Notes under the pieces: model-generated | The model's input: the letters and a program-made list of their open reading frames with translations, nothing else | Databases searched by the model: none | Told to the model about the DNA's origin: nothing | In this document: positions 15,121 to 23,854 of the stretch, piece by piece | Layout of the letters: every line of letters begins with the position of its first letter | Position numbering within the stretch: the first letter of the stretch is position 1 | Position numbers and translations under genes: made by a program | NCBI GenBank assembly: GCA_963814915.1 | Contig: CAWFEI010000005.1 | Location: 62,001-126,000, forward strand | Direction: 5' to 3' | Length of the DNA: 64,000 bases | DNA from: VRUE01 sp963814915 | Lineage (GTDB): Bacteria > Actinomycetota > Thermoleophilia > Solirubrobacterales > 70-9

Positions 15121-16014
15121 CTAGAGCCCGGCGACAAGGCGGCCGACATTGCGACGGCTGAAGTAGGGGCTGAAGGTGTGCTTGCGGTCCTTCCGTTTGC
15201 CGTAGCTGGTCAAGCCGTCGATCGTCGTGCCGTCTTCGATCAGCCAGCCGCCGCCGCTGGCGCCCGGGGCCCAGTGGCAGCGGATCGCGATCGTCGGCGG
15301 GCCGGGAATGCGGTAGGTGAGGCTGTCGTCGCCGATGTAGGGGGAGTCACAGCCCTGCAGGCGGCGGCTCTGACCCGGGTAGCCGAAGGTCTGGAAGTCC
15401 TGCCGGCGGCTGAGGTCGGTGGCAAGCGTCGCGCCGCCGCCGACGGCGTCGGCGACCTCGACTCCTTCCGCGTTGGGGTCGACGACGATCGCGCCGACGT
15501 CGAAGTTGGGGTTGCCGAACTTGACCCACTGCCTGAGCGCGAAGACTCCCTTGCGGTGGGCGATGAAGGCGCCGAAGGGCGCCGTGTCGCCGCTGTAGGC
15601 GGGGACGAACTCGAGGAAGCTCGACCAGACGCTGTGGCCGTTGGGCCGCTCCGGCCCGGTGTTGACGCAGTGGCCCGCGGTCAGCACCAGCTTGCGGCTC
15701 GGCGTGTCGATCGCGGTAGCCGAGCAGAAGCCCTGTTTTTTGCCCTGGCGGACGAAGAGGCGGCCGTTGACCGAGTACGGGGAGGCGGTCGGTTCGGCGA
15801 TCTGCGCGAAGCTGGCGGTCGCGGCGAGCCTTTCCGGGCCCGTCGCGTCGAGTGGCCGCGCCGCGCGCCGCCGCGCCGGCGTCCAGTAGCGGGCGACCCG
15901 CGCCGCTTCGCCCCCGGCGGCCGGGGCCGCCGGGCTCACCCGGGGTGAGGCGCAGGCAACCGTGGGCACCGCCAGAAGCGCCGCGATCAGCCAGCAGAGC
16001 GCGGCAATCCGCAT
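15121..16014 (-). CDS. Secreted trypsin-like serine protease
   Basis: 297 residues from ATG 16014; a GTG two codons upstream is possible, but TACCCT (16026-16021) 6 nt before the ATG decides for it. Signal peptide RIAALCWLIAALLAVPTVAC, with a Cys at the end that may be a weak lipobox. Catalytic residues: His in LTAGHCV, Asp in NPNFDVGAI, Ser in APGASGGGW, again without the usual Asp before the Ser. It is a paralogue of the protease at 3006-3869 (shared TPSR..VLTAGHCV, FGYPG, and GPPT before the Ser region). Confidence 0.85.
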   Translation of the reverse strand: MRIAALCWLIAALLAVPTVACASPRVSPAAPAAGGEAARVARYWTPARRRAARPLDATGPERLAATASFAQIAEPTASPYSVNGRLFVRQGKKQGFCSATAIDTPSRKLVLTAGHCVNTGPERPNGHSVWSSFLEFVPAYSGDTAPFGAFIAHRKGVFALRQWVKFGNPNFDVGAIVVDPNAEGVEVADAVGGGATLATDLSRRQDFQTFGYPGQSRRLQGCDSPYIGDDSLTYRIPGPPTIAIRCHWAPGASGGGWLIEDGTTIDGLTSYGKRKDRKHTFSPYFSRRNVGRLVAGL

Positions 16015-16029
16015 CGGCACAGGGTAACG

Positions 16030-16754
16030 CTACGTGAGCAGCGGGATGACGCAGCGGTAGGGATGGGTGTTGGTGGAGAGGCTCGAGGTCGAAACAACAC
16101 TGTCATCGCGGAGTACGGTGCACTGCGTAGGCGTCTTCGGCCGAGAAAGACCGCAATGTCACTCGACCACTCTTCCCCGGTCAGGCTTACCCCCGGCTCT
16201 TCGGCGAAGGCGGCGAGCTGCAGCGCCTCCGGCAGGCCGCCGCCGCGCATCGCGCATTTGCGCGCCGCGGTCGGGGCGTTGGCGGCGGGGCTCGCCGAGG
16301 TCTCCCAGCAGGCGCCCGCGAAGGTCATCGTGCCGGGCAGGCAGCCGGCGCTGTGTCCGTTCAGCATCTGCGCATCGACCGCGTTGACGGCGTTGAGCGC
16401 GGTCTGGGCGTCGACCGCGCTCTGCGCCGAGTCGGCGGCGTCGGCGTGGGTCGCGCTCGGCACCTGGCCGAGGGTCAGCTCGTTGATGTCGCTGCCGGTC
16501 AGCGGCGCCGAGGCGGTCACCGCGGGCAGCGCGCCCGGCGCCAGCCGGTTGGCCGGGATCGAGTGCGGCTTGAGGCGGTTGCCGGGCACCGAGCGGGGCT
16601 TCAACCTGTTCCCGGGGATCGACTTGGCCCGGATCGTCTTGCCGTTGATCCTCGTCCTTGCCTTCTTCGCGTAGACGCTGCCGCCGAGTGCGACGAACAG
16701 CGCGATCGCCGCGACCACCAGCGCGGGCGCGTTCCTCCAGGTCCCCTGCCTCAT
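16030..16754 (-). pseudogene. Exported collagen-like/low-complexity protein, C-terminus apparently frameshifted
   Basis: From ATG 16754 (GGGGGAAA ribosome site just upstream). The N-terminus WRNAPALVVAAIALFVALGG, SVYAKK is a membrane anchor that I know as common in Solirubrobacterales surface proteins. It is followed by repeats (IPGNRLKPRSVPGNRLKPHS), an Ala/Asp-rich stretch and a small Cys-containing domain. The frame then continues to 15987, overlapping the protease start, whereas a frame shift near 16120-16160 gives CTVLRDDSVVSTSSLSTNTH, PYRCVIPLLT and a stop at 16030, just before the protease. That ending looks like the native one, so a 1-nt indel is inferred. Function unknown. Confidence 0.6.
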
Positions 16755-16878
16755 GATTTCCCCCGTAAACGTGTCGGTTTCCAGATGGGCGGCGAGCCTA
16801 CGCAGCCCAGGGCCGCCGGCCCAAGAAAGCTGGACGAACATCCAGGGTGTGCGGGCGGGTAGACTCGGCCCCGTACAT

Positions 16879-17051
16879 ACGGTCGGTGGTCAAGGGAAGT
16901 CCGGTGCGAAACCGGCGCGGTCCCGCCACTGTGACCGGGGTCAAGGAAGCCGCAGGCGCACGCAGCGCCGGCCACTGGGAGCGACACAGAGCTCCCGGGA
17001 AGGTGCGGCCGACCGATTCCCGGAAGCCAGGAGACCTGTCCTCCGGCCAGC
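16879..17051 (+). ncRNA. Cobalamin (B12) riboswitch
   Basis: Conserved blocks of the adenosylcobalamin-type riboswitch appear in order: GGGAAGTCCGGTGCGAAACC (16894-16913), GCGGTCCCGCCACTGTGACC (16917-16936, the B12-box region being CCGCCACTGTGA), and GGAAGCCAGGAGACCTG (17022-17038). A -10-like TAGACT at 16860-16865 would start the RNA just before it. The element ends about 30 nt before the first start codon and may sequester its ribosome site when B12 is bound. It places the downstream DUF4430/ECF operon under B12 repression. Confidence 0.95.
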
Positions 17052-17082
17052 CATGACAACCCTCGAGGAAAGGGTGGCTTCA

Positions 17083-17826
17083 ATGCCAAGACTCATTCCA
17101 TTCCGGCTGGTCGCCGCGTGCGTGCCGGCCTTCGTCCTGTTGCTCTCGTTTGCCGCGTTCGCGGCCGCCAAGGGCACCCCGGCCGGCCTGCGCGTCATTG
17201 CCGGTCAGAAGGTGCTCGTCGACACGGCGCTGCGCACCGGCCCCGCGGCGGTCCCGACCAGCCCCCGGGCCAACTGCTTCGGCCCTGGCAAAGGCGGCAG
17301 CGGCAAGAGCGTCGCGGTCGCCGGGGCGACGCCGCTCGGCCTGCTCGCGCAGGCGGCGCGCAGGCGCAAGTCGCTGCGCCCGCTGCTCGTCACCGACGCC
17401 TTCTCGTTCGGGCTCGGGCTCTGCGGCATCGGCGGCTACGTTCCCAAGGGCGAAGGCTATTGGCAGCTGCGCGTCGATCACGTCGTGCCGACCGTCGGCG
17501 GCGACACGGTCAAGCTGAAGCCGCGTGACGAAGTGCTCTGGTACCTGACCGCGGCCTTCCCGGGCCCGGACGCGCTCTGGCTGAAGGCGCCGCGCAGGGT
17601 CAGGGCCGGGACGCCGTTCCGCGTCCGCGTCATCGGCTTCGACGAAAAAGGCAAGCGCAAGCCGGTCGCCGGTGTGAAGGTGAGCGGCGCAGCCGGACGC
17701 ACCAACCGCAAGGGCTTCGCGCCCCTTTCGCTGCGCCGCCCGGCGCGGTTGATCGCCCGCAACGGCACCGACATCCCATCCAATCGGGTTGCGGTCTGCG
17801 TCGGCGGGAAGTGCCCACGGGGCTGA
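17083..17826 (+). CDS. Exported DUF4430 (transcobalamin beta-domain-like) protein
   Basis: 247 residues from ATG 17083, preferred over ATG 17053 because AGGAAAGG lies about 10 nt upstream and a signal peptide (LVAACVPAFVLLLSFAAFAA) follows. Residues ~40-165 match DUF4430, the fold of the C-terminal domain of animal transcobalamin and intrinsic factor: VAGATPLGLLAQAARRRKSL, FGLGLCGIGGY, GYWQLRVDHVVPTVGGD, DEVLWYLTAAF. Residues 170-247 resemble an Ig-like domain (KAPRRVRAGTPFRVRVIGFD). No C-terminal anchor, so probably secreted. First gene after the B12 riboswitch; a cobalamin-binding role is inferred. Confidence 0.85.
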   Translation: MPRLIPFRLVAACVPAFVLLLSFAAFAAAKGTPAGLRVIAGQKVLVDTALRTGPAAVPTSPRANCFGPGKGGSGKSVAVAGATPLGLLAQAARRRKSLRPLLVTDAFSFGLGLCGIGGYVPKGEGYWQLRVDHVVPTVGGDTVKLKPRDEVLWYLTAAFPGPDALWLKAPRRVRAGTPFRVRVIGFDEKGKRKPVAGVKVSGAAGRTNRKGFAPLSLRRPARLIARNGTDIPSNRVAVCVGGKCPRG

Positions 17827-17830
17827 TCGC

Positions 17831-18769
17831 GTGAGGCCGTGCCGCATCGCGGCGGTCGTGGGCGCACTGCTCTGCGCAGCGCTCGCGGCCGCCGGTTGCG
17901 GCCTCGGCTCCGGTGAGGGCGTGGGCGATGTCTCGCTCACCGTCACGCGTGACTTCGGCACCGAGCCGCTGGTCGGGCCGGTTCGCGAAGCGGCTTCGGA
18001 ATCGGACACGGTCATGCGCCTGCTCGACCGCAACTCCGAGCTGTCGACCCGCTACGGAGGCGGCTTCGTCAGCTCGATCGACGGCCTCGCCGAAGCGACC
18101 GAGGACGGCCGTCGCAAAGACTGGTTCTTCTTCGTGAACGGGGTCGAGTCGCCGGTGGGTGCGGCCGAGCTCGCCCTGCGCGGCGGCGAGTCGATCTGGT
18201 GGGATTACCGCGACTGGTCCACGGCGCTCTACGTGCCGGCCGTCGTCGGCGCCTGGCCCGAGCCGCTGACCGGCGGCTACGGCGGCGAGCGGCGTCCGGT
18301 TGCGCTGGAATGCCACGGCGCCGCGGCTGCCTGCGGGGTCGCCCGCAAACGGCTCGACGCCGCCGGCGTGGAGCTTGCCGCCGGCTCGCCCGAGAATGCG
18401 ATCCGGGTAATGGTCGGCCCCTGGGAACGGCTGCGCGAGGACCCGGCCGCGGCGCAGTTGGAGCGCGGCCCGCAGGCGAGCGGCGTCTACGCCGAGTTCG
18501 TCCACCAAGGGGGCGGCACGGTCTTTCGGGGTCTCAACCAGGACGGCGTTCCGGCCCGGGAATTCGGCCCGGACGCCGGCCTCGTCGCCGCCACGCGGCG
18601 CTACGACGCGCCGCCCGTCTGGATTGTCAGCGGCGTGACCCCGCGCGGTGCCCTGGCAGCGGCGGGGTTGCTCGACGCCGCCAAGCTGCGCGACCATTAC
18701 GCGGTGGCGAGCGAGGCCGGCGAGGAGACGCCGTTGCCGGTGCTGAAGCGGTCGGTGGGGGAGCGATGA
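17831..18769 (+). CDS. DUF4430 lipoprotein
   Basis: 312 residues from GTG 17831. The lipoprotein signal ends in a lipobox AAAGC (Cys about 22), so it should be tethered to the outer face of the membrane. Residues ~30-145 are DUF4430: VSLTVTRDFGTEPL, DTVMRLLDRNSELSTRYGGG, FVSSIDGLAE, DWFFFVNGVESPVGAAEL, ESIWWDYRDW. Residues 145-312 are a further domain without a recognised family, containing an AIRVMVGPWERL segment. The stop overlaps the EcfT start by 4 nt. As the anchored partner of the preceding protein it probably captures the B12-related ligand for the ECF transporter. Confidence 0.85.
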   Translation: MRPCRIAAVVGALLCAALAAAGCGLGSGEGVGDVSLTVTRDFGTEPLVGPVREAASESDTVMRLLDRNSELSTRYGGGFVSSIDGLAEATEDGRRKDWFFFVNGVESPVGAAELALRGGESIWWDYRDWSTALYVPAVVGAWPEPLTGGYGGERRPVALECHGAAAACGVARKRLDAAGVELAAGSPENAIRVMVGPWERLREDPAAAQLERGPQASGVYAEFVHQGGGTVFRGLNQDGVPAREFGPDAGLVAATRRYDAPPVWIVSGVTPRGALAAAGLLDAAKLRDHYAVASEAGEETPLPVLKRSVGER

Positions 18770-19695
18770 GGTCGCCATTCGCCTACACCCCGCGGCAGGG
18801 CCCGCTGCAATCGGCATCGCCGGGCGCCGCGGTTGCCTACCTCGGCGCCCTGGTCGCCGTCGCCTTCCTCTACTCGAGCCCGCTGGTGCTGGCCGCGGTC
18901 GGCGTCGGCGCGGCGCTGGCCGGGTACACGGCCGGGGCCGGGAGCGCCGTCCGCGTCGCACTGCGCATGGGCCTCACGCTGGCCCTCCTGATCGTCTTCG
19001 TCAACGCCTTCGTCGTCGACCGCGGCGAGACCGTGCTGCTGCGACTCGGCGAGCTGCCGCTGCTCGGCCGCGTCGACGTAACCGCCGAGGCGATCGCCGC
19101 CGGCGCCGCGATCGGGCTGCGTGCCGCGGTGGCGACGATCGCCTTCGCGGTCTACTCCGCCTGCGTCGACCCCGACCGGGTCCTGCGGGCCTTGCGCCCC
19201 GTGGCCGGCCGCTCGGCCCTGACGGCGGCGCTGATCTCGCGCCTCGTCCCAGTCGCTGCCGCGGACGCGGCGCGCCTGCGCGACGCCGGTCGCCTGCGCG
19301 GCCCCGGTGCGGCGCCGCTCGGGCGCGCCGCGCTTGCCCGCCGCTTGATGACCGGCTCGCTCGACCGCGCCGTCGACGTCGCGGCGACCCTGGAGCTGCG
19401 TGGCTACTCCCTCGAGTCCCGGCGACCCTCTCGCCCGACCGCAGCTCTTTCGCGCCTGCGAGGGAAAAAGCCGTTCAAGATGCGCTCGCGCTACGACCGG
19501 CGCTTCTATCTGACCGGCGCCGCGGTGCTCGTCGCGGCGATCGCGGGCAAGTTGCTCGGCGCCGACGCTTTCCACGCCTACCCGACGGTCCAGCTCGGCA
19601 TCGAGCCCGCGACCGTCGCACTCTCGGTAGCCGTCGTCCTGGCCGGCCTCGCGCCGCGCAGGCGCAAACCATCGCGGAGGGGCCATGCCGCCTGA
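18766..19695 (+). CDS. ecfT: Energy-coupling factor transporter transmembrane protein EcfT
   Basis: 309 residues with about six membrane helices. It belongs to the CbiQ/EcfT family: an N-terminal helical bundle (SPGAAVAYLGALVAVAFLYS), a FVNAF segment, and cytoplasmic coupling helices containing Ala-Arg-Gly-type motifs (DAARLRDAGRLRGPGAAP and AATLELRGYSLESRRPSR) that contact the ATPases. EcfT links the substrate-binding S-component to ATP hydrolysis. It overlaps the lipoprotein gene by 4 nt (ATGA), and its own stop region contains the ATG of the ATPase gene. Confidence 0.88.
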   Translation: MRSPFAYTPRQGPLQSASPGAAVAYLGALVAVAFLYSSPLVLAAVGVGAALAGYTAGAGSAVRVALRMGLTLALLIVFVNAFVVDRGETVLLRLGELPLLGRVDVTAEAIAAGAAIGLRAAVATIAFAVYSACVDPDRVLRALRPVAGRSALTAALISRLVPVAAADAARLRDAGRLRGPGAAPLGRAALARRLMTGSLDRAVDVAATLELRGYSLESRRPSRPTAALSRLRGKKPFKMRSRYDRRFYLTGAAVLVAAIAGKLLGADAFHAYPTVQLGIEPATVALSVAVVLAGLAPRRRKPSRRGHAA

Positions 19696-21417
19696 GCTGG
19701 CAACCCCGCCGCGCGCCCCGCCCCCGCCCTCGCGATCGAGGCGCTCTCCTACGCCTATCCCCGGGCAAGCGGCATCCCGAGCCCCGCGGCGGGGCCGGAC
19801 CCGGGCTTCGCCCTCCGCGAGGTCTCGCTGACGCTTGCGCCGGGCGAGTTCGCCGTGCTGGCCGGACGCTCGGCCTGTGGAAAGACGACGCTCCTGCGCG
19901 CCGCCTGTGGCCTGGTCCCGCACTTCCACGGCGGCGAGATCGAGGGCGGCGTCCTCGTCGCCGGGCTCGACGCGATCGCGAACGGCCCCGGTGACCTGGC
20001 GGCCGTGGTCGGCTACGTCGCCCAGGATCCCGAGACGCAGATCGTCTCGACCACGGTGGCGGCGGAGATCGAGCTGCCGCTGGAGATGCGCGGCGAATCG
20101 CGGGCCGCCCGCGCCCGCGCGGTCGAGGAGGTCGCCCTCGCCCTGGCGATTCCCCACCTGCTGACGCGCACCGTCGACACCCTCTCCGGCGGTGAGCTGC
20201 AACGCGTCGCCCTTGCCGCCGCCCTGGTCACCCGTCCGAAGCTCGTCCTCCTCGACGAGCCGACCTCCCAGCTCGACCCCGTCGCCGGCGACGAGCTGAT
20301 CTGGCTCCTGCGCCGTCTCAACGAGGAGTGGGGCGTGACGATCCTGCTCGCCGAGCACCGCCTCGAGCGCTGCCTCGCCGCGGCCGATCGAGTGATCGCG
20401 ATGGAGTCCAGCTCCATCGCCTTCGACGGCGCCCCGCGGGACTTCCTCGCCTGGACCCAGCAGAACGACACAGCCCTGGAGACCCCGGCAGCCCGCCTCT
20501 TCTCACTCGCCGGAATCGAGCCGCTGCCGGTCGGCGTCCGCGACGCTCGGAACACCATCAGCTCCCGTGAGGAGAGGGTCGCGGGTCCCGAGCGGGCGCG
20601 GCGTCCTGTTTTTCGCAGCGCCGGCCCGGCGAGAGAGGTCGACTCCAAGGCGAAAAACCCAGCGCACGGTCGGGGCCCCCGACCCTCTCCCGCCACCACC
20701 ATCCGCGATCTGTGGGTCGAGCTCGGTGACGGCGAGCTGAGGCGCGACGTTCTCAAGGGCGTCGACCTGAAAATCGAACGCGGCGAGCGAGTCGCCCTGA
20801 TGGGCCGCAACGGCGCCGGCAAGAGCACCCTGCTGCGCACCCTGGCAGGCCTGGTCGAGCCGGTTGCCGGCAGGGCCGAGACGCCGAGCGAGATGGCCCT
20901 GCTCAGCCAGAGCCCGAGCGACTACCTGGTGCGCGAGCGTGTCGGCGACGAGCTGCCGGGGGGCGCGGGGCTGGCGGCGCTGCGGATCGTCGGCCTGGAG
21001 GGCAAGGTCGACGCCGACCCGCGCGACCTCTCCGGCGGCGAGCGACAGCGCCTGGCGCTCGCGATCGCGCTGGCCGGACGAATTGAGGGCGATGACCTGC
21101 CGGGGCTGATCGCGCTGGACGAGCCTACGCGCGGCATGGACCGGGCGCGCAAGAGCGACCTCGATGAGTTGATCGAGGGCCTGGCCCGCGGCGGCGCCGG
21201 AGTTGTCGTCGCGACCCACGACGTCGAGTTCGCCGCGGCCTTCGCCCAGCGCGTCGTCCTGCTCGGCGACGGCGTAGTCATCGCCGACGGCACGGCGGCC
21301 GAGATCCTCTCCGGCGGCTGGTACTTCGCCACCGAGGTCGCCCGCGTCCTCGATCGGGCGGGAGCGATCACCCCCGAGGACGGGGCGGAGTTCCTCATCG
21401 AGGAGAACGGGCCGTGA
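19685..21417 (+). CDS. Duplicated ECF transporter ATPase (EcfA-EcfA'), 5' end frameshifted or non-canonical
   Basis: Two ABC ATPase domains on one chain. Domain 1: Walker A GRSACGKTTLL, signature LSGGELQRVAL, Walker B LVLLDEPTSQLDP. Domain 2: GRNGAGKSTLL, LSGGERQRLAL, LIALDEPTRGMD. This gives both ATPases of an ECF module. The conserved N-terminal strand (LAIEALSYAYP...FALREVSLTLAPGEFAVL) lies upstream of GTG 19855, yet in that frame there is no ATG, GTG or TTG before the EcfT stop. ATG 19685, overlapping the EcfT stop, is in another frame; one missing C in the C-rich run 19716-19729 would connect them. Otherwise a rare start codon or TGA readthrough from EcfT would be needed. GTG 19855 would remove the first strands. 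Confidence 0.8.
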
Positions 21418-23321
21418 GCTGGGAGCTGGCCAGCTTCCTGATCCTCGGCGCCGTCCTGCTCGGCGGCTTCGCCTGGTACGAGCGCTCGCGCCCGACCTCG
21501 CAGGTGGTCGCCCTCGTCGCCGCGCTTGCCGCGCTCGCGGTCGCGGGGCGCGTCGCCTTCGCGGCGCTGCCCAACGTGGTCGCGACGACCGACATCGTCA
21601 TCTTCTCCGGCTTCGCGCTCGGCCCGGCGCCGGGCTTCGCGGTCGGCGCCCTGGCGGGACTGGTCTCCAACTTCTGGCTCGGACAGGGCCCGTGGACTCC
21701 CTGGCAGATGGCGGGCTGGGGGATGTGCGGGGTGTTTGGCGCCGCCCTGGCCGTCGTCCGGCCGCGCGCCGGGCGGCTCACGCTGGCCGTCGTCTGCGCT
21801 CTGGCCGGCGTCGCGTACGGCGCTCTGCTGAACTTCTCTTTGATGGCGACCTACGGAGGGGACCTCTCAGTGCAGCGATTCCTCGCGCTTGAGTCCCGCG
21901 CCGTGCCTTTCGACGCCGCCCACGCGATCGGCAACGCCGGCCTCGCGCTGGTCGCCGGCCCGGCGATGGTGCGCATGCTGGCCCGCTTCCGCGAGCGCTT
22001 CGAGTGGCGCGCCCCGGCGGTCGCCTCGGTCCTCCTACTGGCGCTCGCCTTCGCCAGCGTGCTGCCCTCCCGCGCCCAGGCGACCGACCTCGGCGTCAGC
22101 CGCGCCGCTATTTGGCTGGCGACTGAGCAAAACGCCGACGGCGGTTGGGGGGCCTCGCCGAAGCGCGATTCCGCGGCCGAAATCACCGCCTGGGCGATGC
22201 TCGGGTTGGAGGCCGCCGGCCAGAGCCCGTTCACCGTCTCGCGCGGCGGGCACACCCCGATCGACTATCTGCGCAGCCACCTCGACGAGCTGCGCAGCCC
22301 CGGGGACTTCGCCCGCACGATCCTCGCCCTGCAGGGCGCCAAGGTCGACCCGCGTTCCTTCGGCGGCCGCGACCTCGTCTCGGCGCTGCTCAAACGCAGG
22401 CGCTCGAACGGCTCCTTCGAAGGCTGGCCGGGGACGACCGCCTACGCGATCATCGCCCTGCGGGCCGCGGGCGCCGGCGATGGGCTCGGCAAGTCGGTTT
22501 CCTGGCTGGCCAAGGCCCAGAACCCCGACGGCGGCTGGGGCGACCTGCCGAAGCCGCCGAGCACCGCTGACGGGACCGGCGCCGCGATGCAGGCGGTTCC
22601 CGACACCGAGACCGCCCAGCAGGGGCTCGGATTCCTGCGCAGGGCCGAGCGCCCCAGCGGCGGCTTCGCGCTCGGCGGCAACGGCCCGGTGAACTCGCAG
22701 TCCACGGCCTGGGCCGTGCAGGGGATGCTCGCCGTCGGCGCCGACCCGGGCCGGGCGAAGGACGGCAAGAGCGCGCTCGAATACCTCGCCGCCCGGCAGG
22801 ACAAGGACGGCCACTACCGCTACTCGCCCTCCAGCGACCAGACCGCGGTCTGGGTGACTGCCGAGGTGCTCGTCGCGACCGCCGGGCAGTCATTCCCGGT
22901 GAAGCCGGTCGCGCGCCCCGTCAACTCGCCGCCTCCTCCCGCGAGCAACTCGCCGAGCGGCGGCTCGGTCCCGAGCTTTCCGCCGCCCCCCGCGAGCAGC
23001 ACCGGCAGCACTCAGGACCTGCTCGAATCGTTCGAACAGGCGGGCGGTTCGGGCAGCACTCCGCCGCCGAGCGGCGGCTCCGCGTCCGGGCCGTCCGCGC
23101 CGGGGCCGGGGGCGGGCTCGAGCCCCGGCCTGCCGCAGGGCATCCCGTCGGAGGGCGACGGCGGCGAAGCCGCGCCGTCCAGCCCGCCGCCCGCCGCGCC
23201 GCGGTTCGAAGCGAGCGACAACCCCGGGCCCAAGCCGTGGGCGCCGATCGGCATCGGCCTCGCCAGCAGCGGCATCGCCCTGGCCGCCGTGCTGCTGCTC
23301 GGCCGCCGTTTCAGCTGGTAG
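21414..23321 (+). CDS. ECF S-component fused to an exported alpha/alpha-toroid (prenyltransferase-like) domain
   Basis: 635 residues from GTG 21414, overlapping the ATPase stop by 4 nt. Residues 1-195 are an ECF S-component: helices with ALPNVVATTDIVIFSGFALG (51-70) and NFWLGQGPWTPWQMAGWGMC (86-105). A further hydrophobic segment (203-217) is followed by an outside domain (225-495) with prenyltransferase/squalene-cyclase repeats: WLATEQNADGGWG, GSFEGWPGTTAYAI, WLAKAQNPDGGWG, SQSTAWAVQGML. A Pro/Ser-rich linker (~500-605) ends in a membrane helix (611-631). The toroid is the fold of the alpha-domain of intrinsic factor, whose beta-domain is DUF4430. The B12 riboswitch makes cobalamin or a related corrinoid the likely substrate. 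Confidence 0.85.
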   Translation: MSWELASFLILGAVLLGGFAWYERSRPTSQVVALVAALAALAVAGRVAFAALPNVVATTDIVIFSGFALGPAPGFAVGALAGLVSNFWLGQGPWTPWQMAGWGMCGVFGAALAVVRPRAGRLTLAVVCALAGVAYGALLNFSLMATYGGDLSVQRFLALESRAVPFDAAHAIGNAGLALVAGPAMVRMLARFRERFEWRAPAVASVLLLALAFASVLPSRAQATDLGVSRAAIWLATEQNADGGWGASPKRDSAAEITAWAMLGLEAAGQSPFTVSRGGHTPIDYLRSHLDELRSPGDFARTILALQGAKVDPRSFGGRDLVSALLKRRRSNGSFEGWPGTTAYAIIALRAAGAGDGLGKSVSWLAKAQNPDGGWGDLPKPPSTADGTGAAMQAVPDTETAQQGLGFLRRAERPSGGFALGGNGPVNSQSTAWAVQGMLAVGADPGRAKDGKSALEYLAARQDKDGHYRYSPSSDQTAVWVTAEVLVATAGQSFPVKPVARPVNSPPPPASNSPSGGSVPSFPPPPASSTGSTQDLLESFEQAGGSGSTPPPSGGSASGPSAPGPGAGSSPGLPQGIPSEGDGGEAAPSSPPPAAPRFEASDNPGPKPWAPIGIGLASSGIALAAVLLLGRRFSW

Positions 23322-23344
23322 CCGACGGCCGGTACGCTCGCCGC

Positions 23345-23854
23345 ATGGATGTCGAGACGGCGATACGCACCCGTCGCACCCACAAGGCCTTCGGGCCCGA
23401 GGCGCTGCCGCGCGAGCAGATCGAGGAGCTGCTCGAGCTCGCCCGCTGGGCGCCCAACCACCACCTGACCGCGCCCTGGCGCTTCCGCGTCGTCGGCCCG
23501 CGGGCGCTCGAGCGGCTCAAGCTCGCAGCCGGGCCCGAGGGGGCGGCGAAGCTCGACCGCGCGCCGACCCTGATCGTCGTCTCCTGCGCGCTCGGCTCCG
23601 ACCCGGTCGAAAACGAGGAGGACCTGCACGCCGCCGCCGTAGCCTCTTACATCGTCCTGCTCGGCGCCCACGCCCGCGGCCTGGCCGGCTACTGGCGCAC
23701 ACCCGGCCTGCTGCGCTCCGCCGAGGGCCGGGCCGCCGTCGGCCTGCCCGATGGCGAGCGCTTCGTCGGCCTCCTGCACCTCGGTCGCCGGCGCCAGGAG
23801 AAAGAGCCGCCCGAGCGCCCGCCGGTCGGCCGGACCACCACCTACCTGGACTGA
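23345..23854 (+). CDS. Nitroreductase family protein
   Basis: 169 residues from ATG 23345; TACGCT (23333-23338) is 6 nt upstream, so it probably has its own leaderless transcript rather than depending on the B12 operon. FMN-binding nitroreductase fold: AIRTRRTHKAFGPEALP (FMN phosphate site), LLELARWAPNHHLTAPWRF, LIVVSCAL, and HAAAVASYIVLLGAHARGLA, closest in style to the short YdjA-like group. It probably uses NAD(P)H to reduce an unknown acceptor. Its stop shares one base with the GlpD start (TGATG). Confidence 0.85.
   Translation: MDVETAIRTRRTHKAFGPEALPREQIEELLELARWAPNHHLTAPWRFRVVGPRALERLKLAAGPEGAAKLDRAPTLIVVSCALGSDPVENEEDLHAAAVASYIVLLGAHARGLAGYWRTPGLLRSAEGRAAVGLPDGERFVGLLHLGRRRQEKEPPERPPVGRTTTYLD

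Noticed and set aside
19685..19860. Programmed frameshift or TGA readthrough as the default reading of the ECF ATPase start
   Set aside because: A missing C in a C-rich run is simpler, and two other probable indels occur in the window.
23345..23854. Nitroreductase considered as BluB (lower B12 ligand synthesis) because of the adjacent B12 operon
   Set aside because: It is short and has the YdjA-like motif set, and a TACGCT box suggests its own promoter; no BluB-specific feature is visible.
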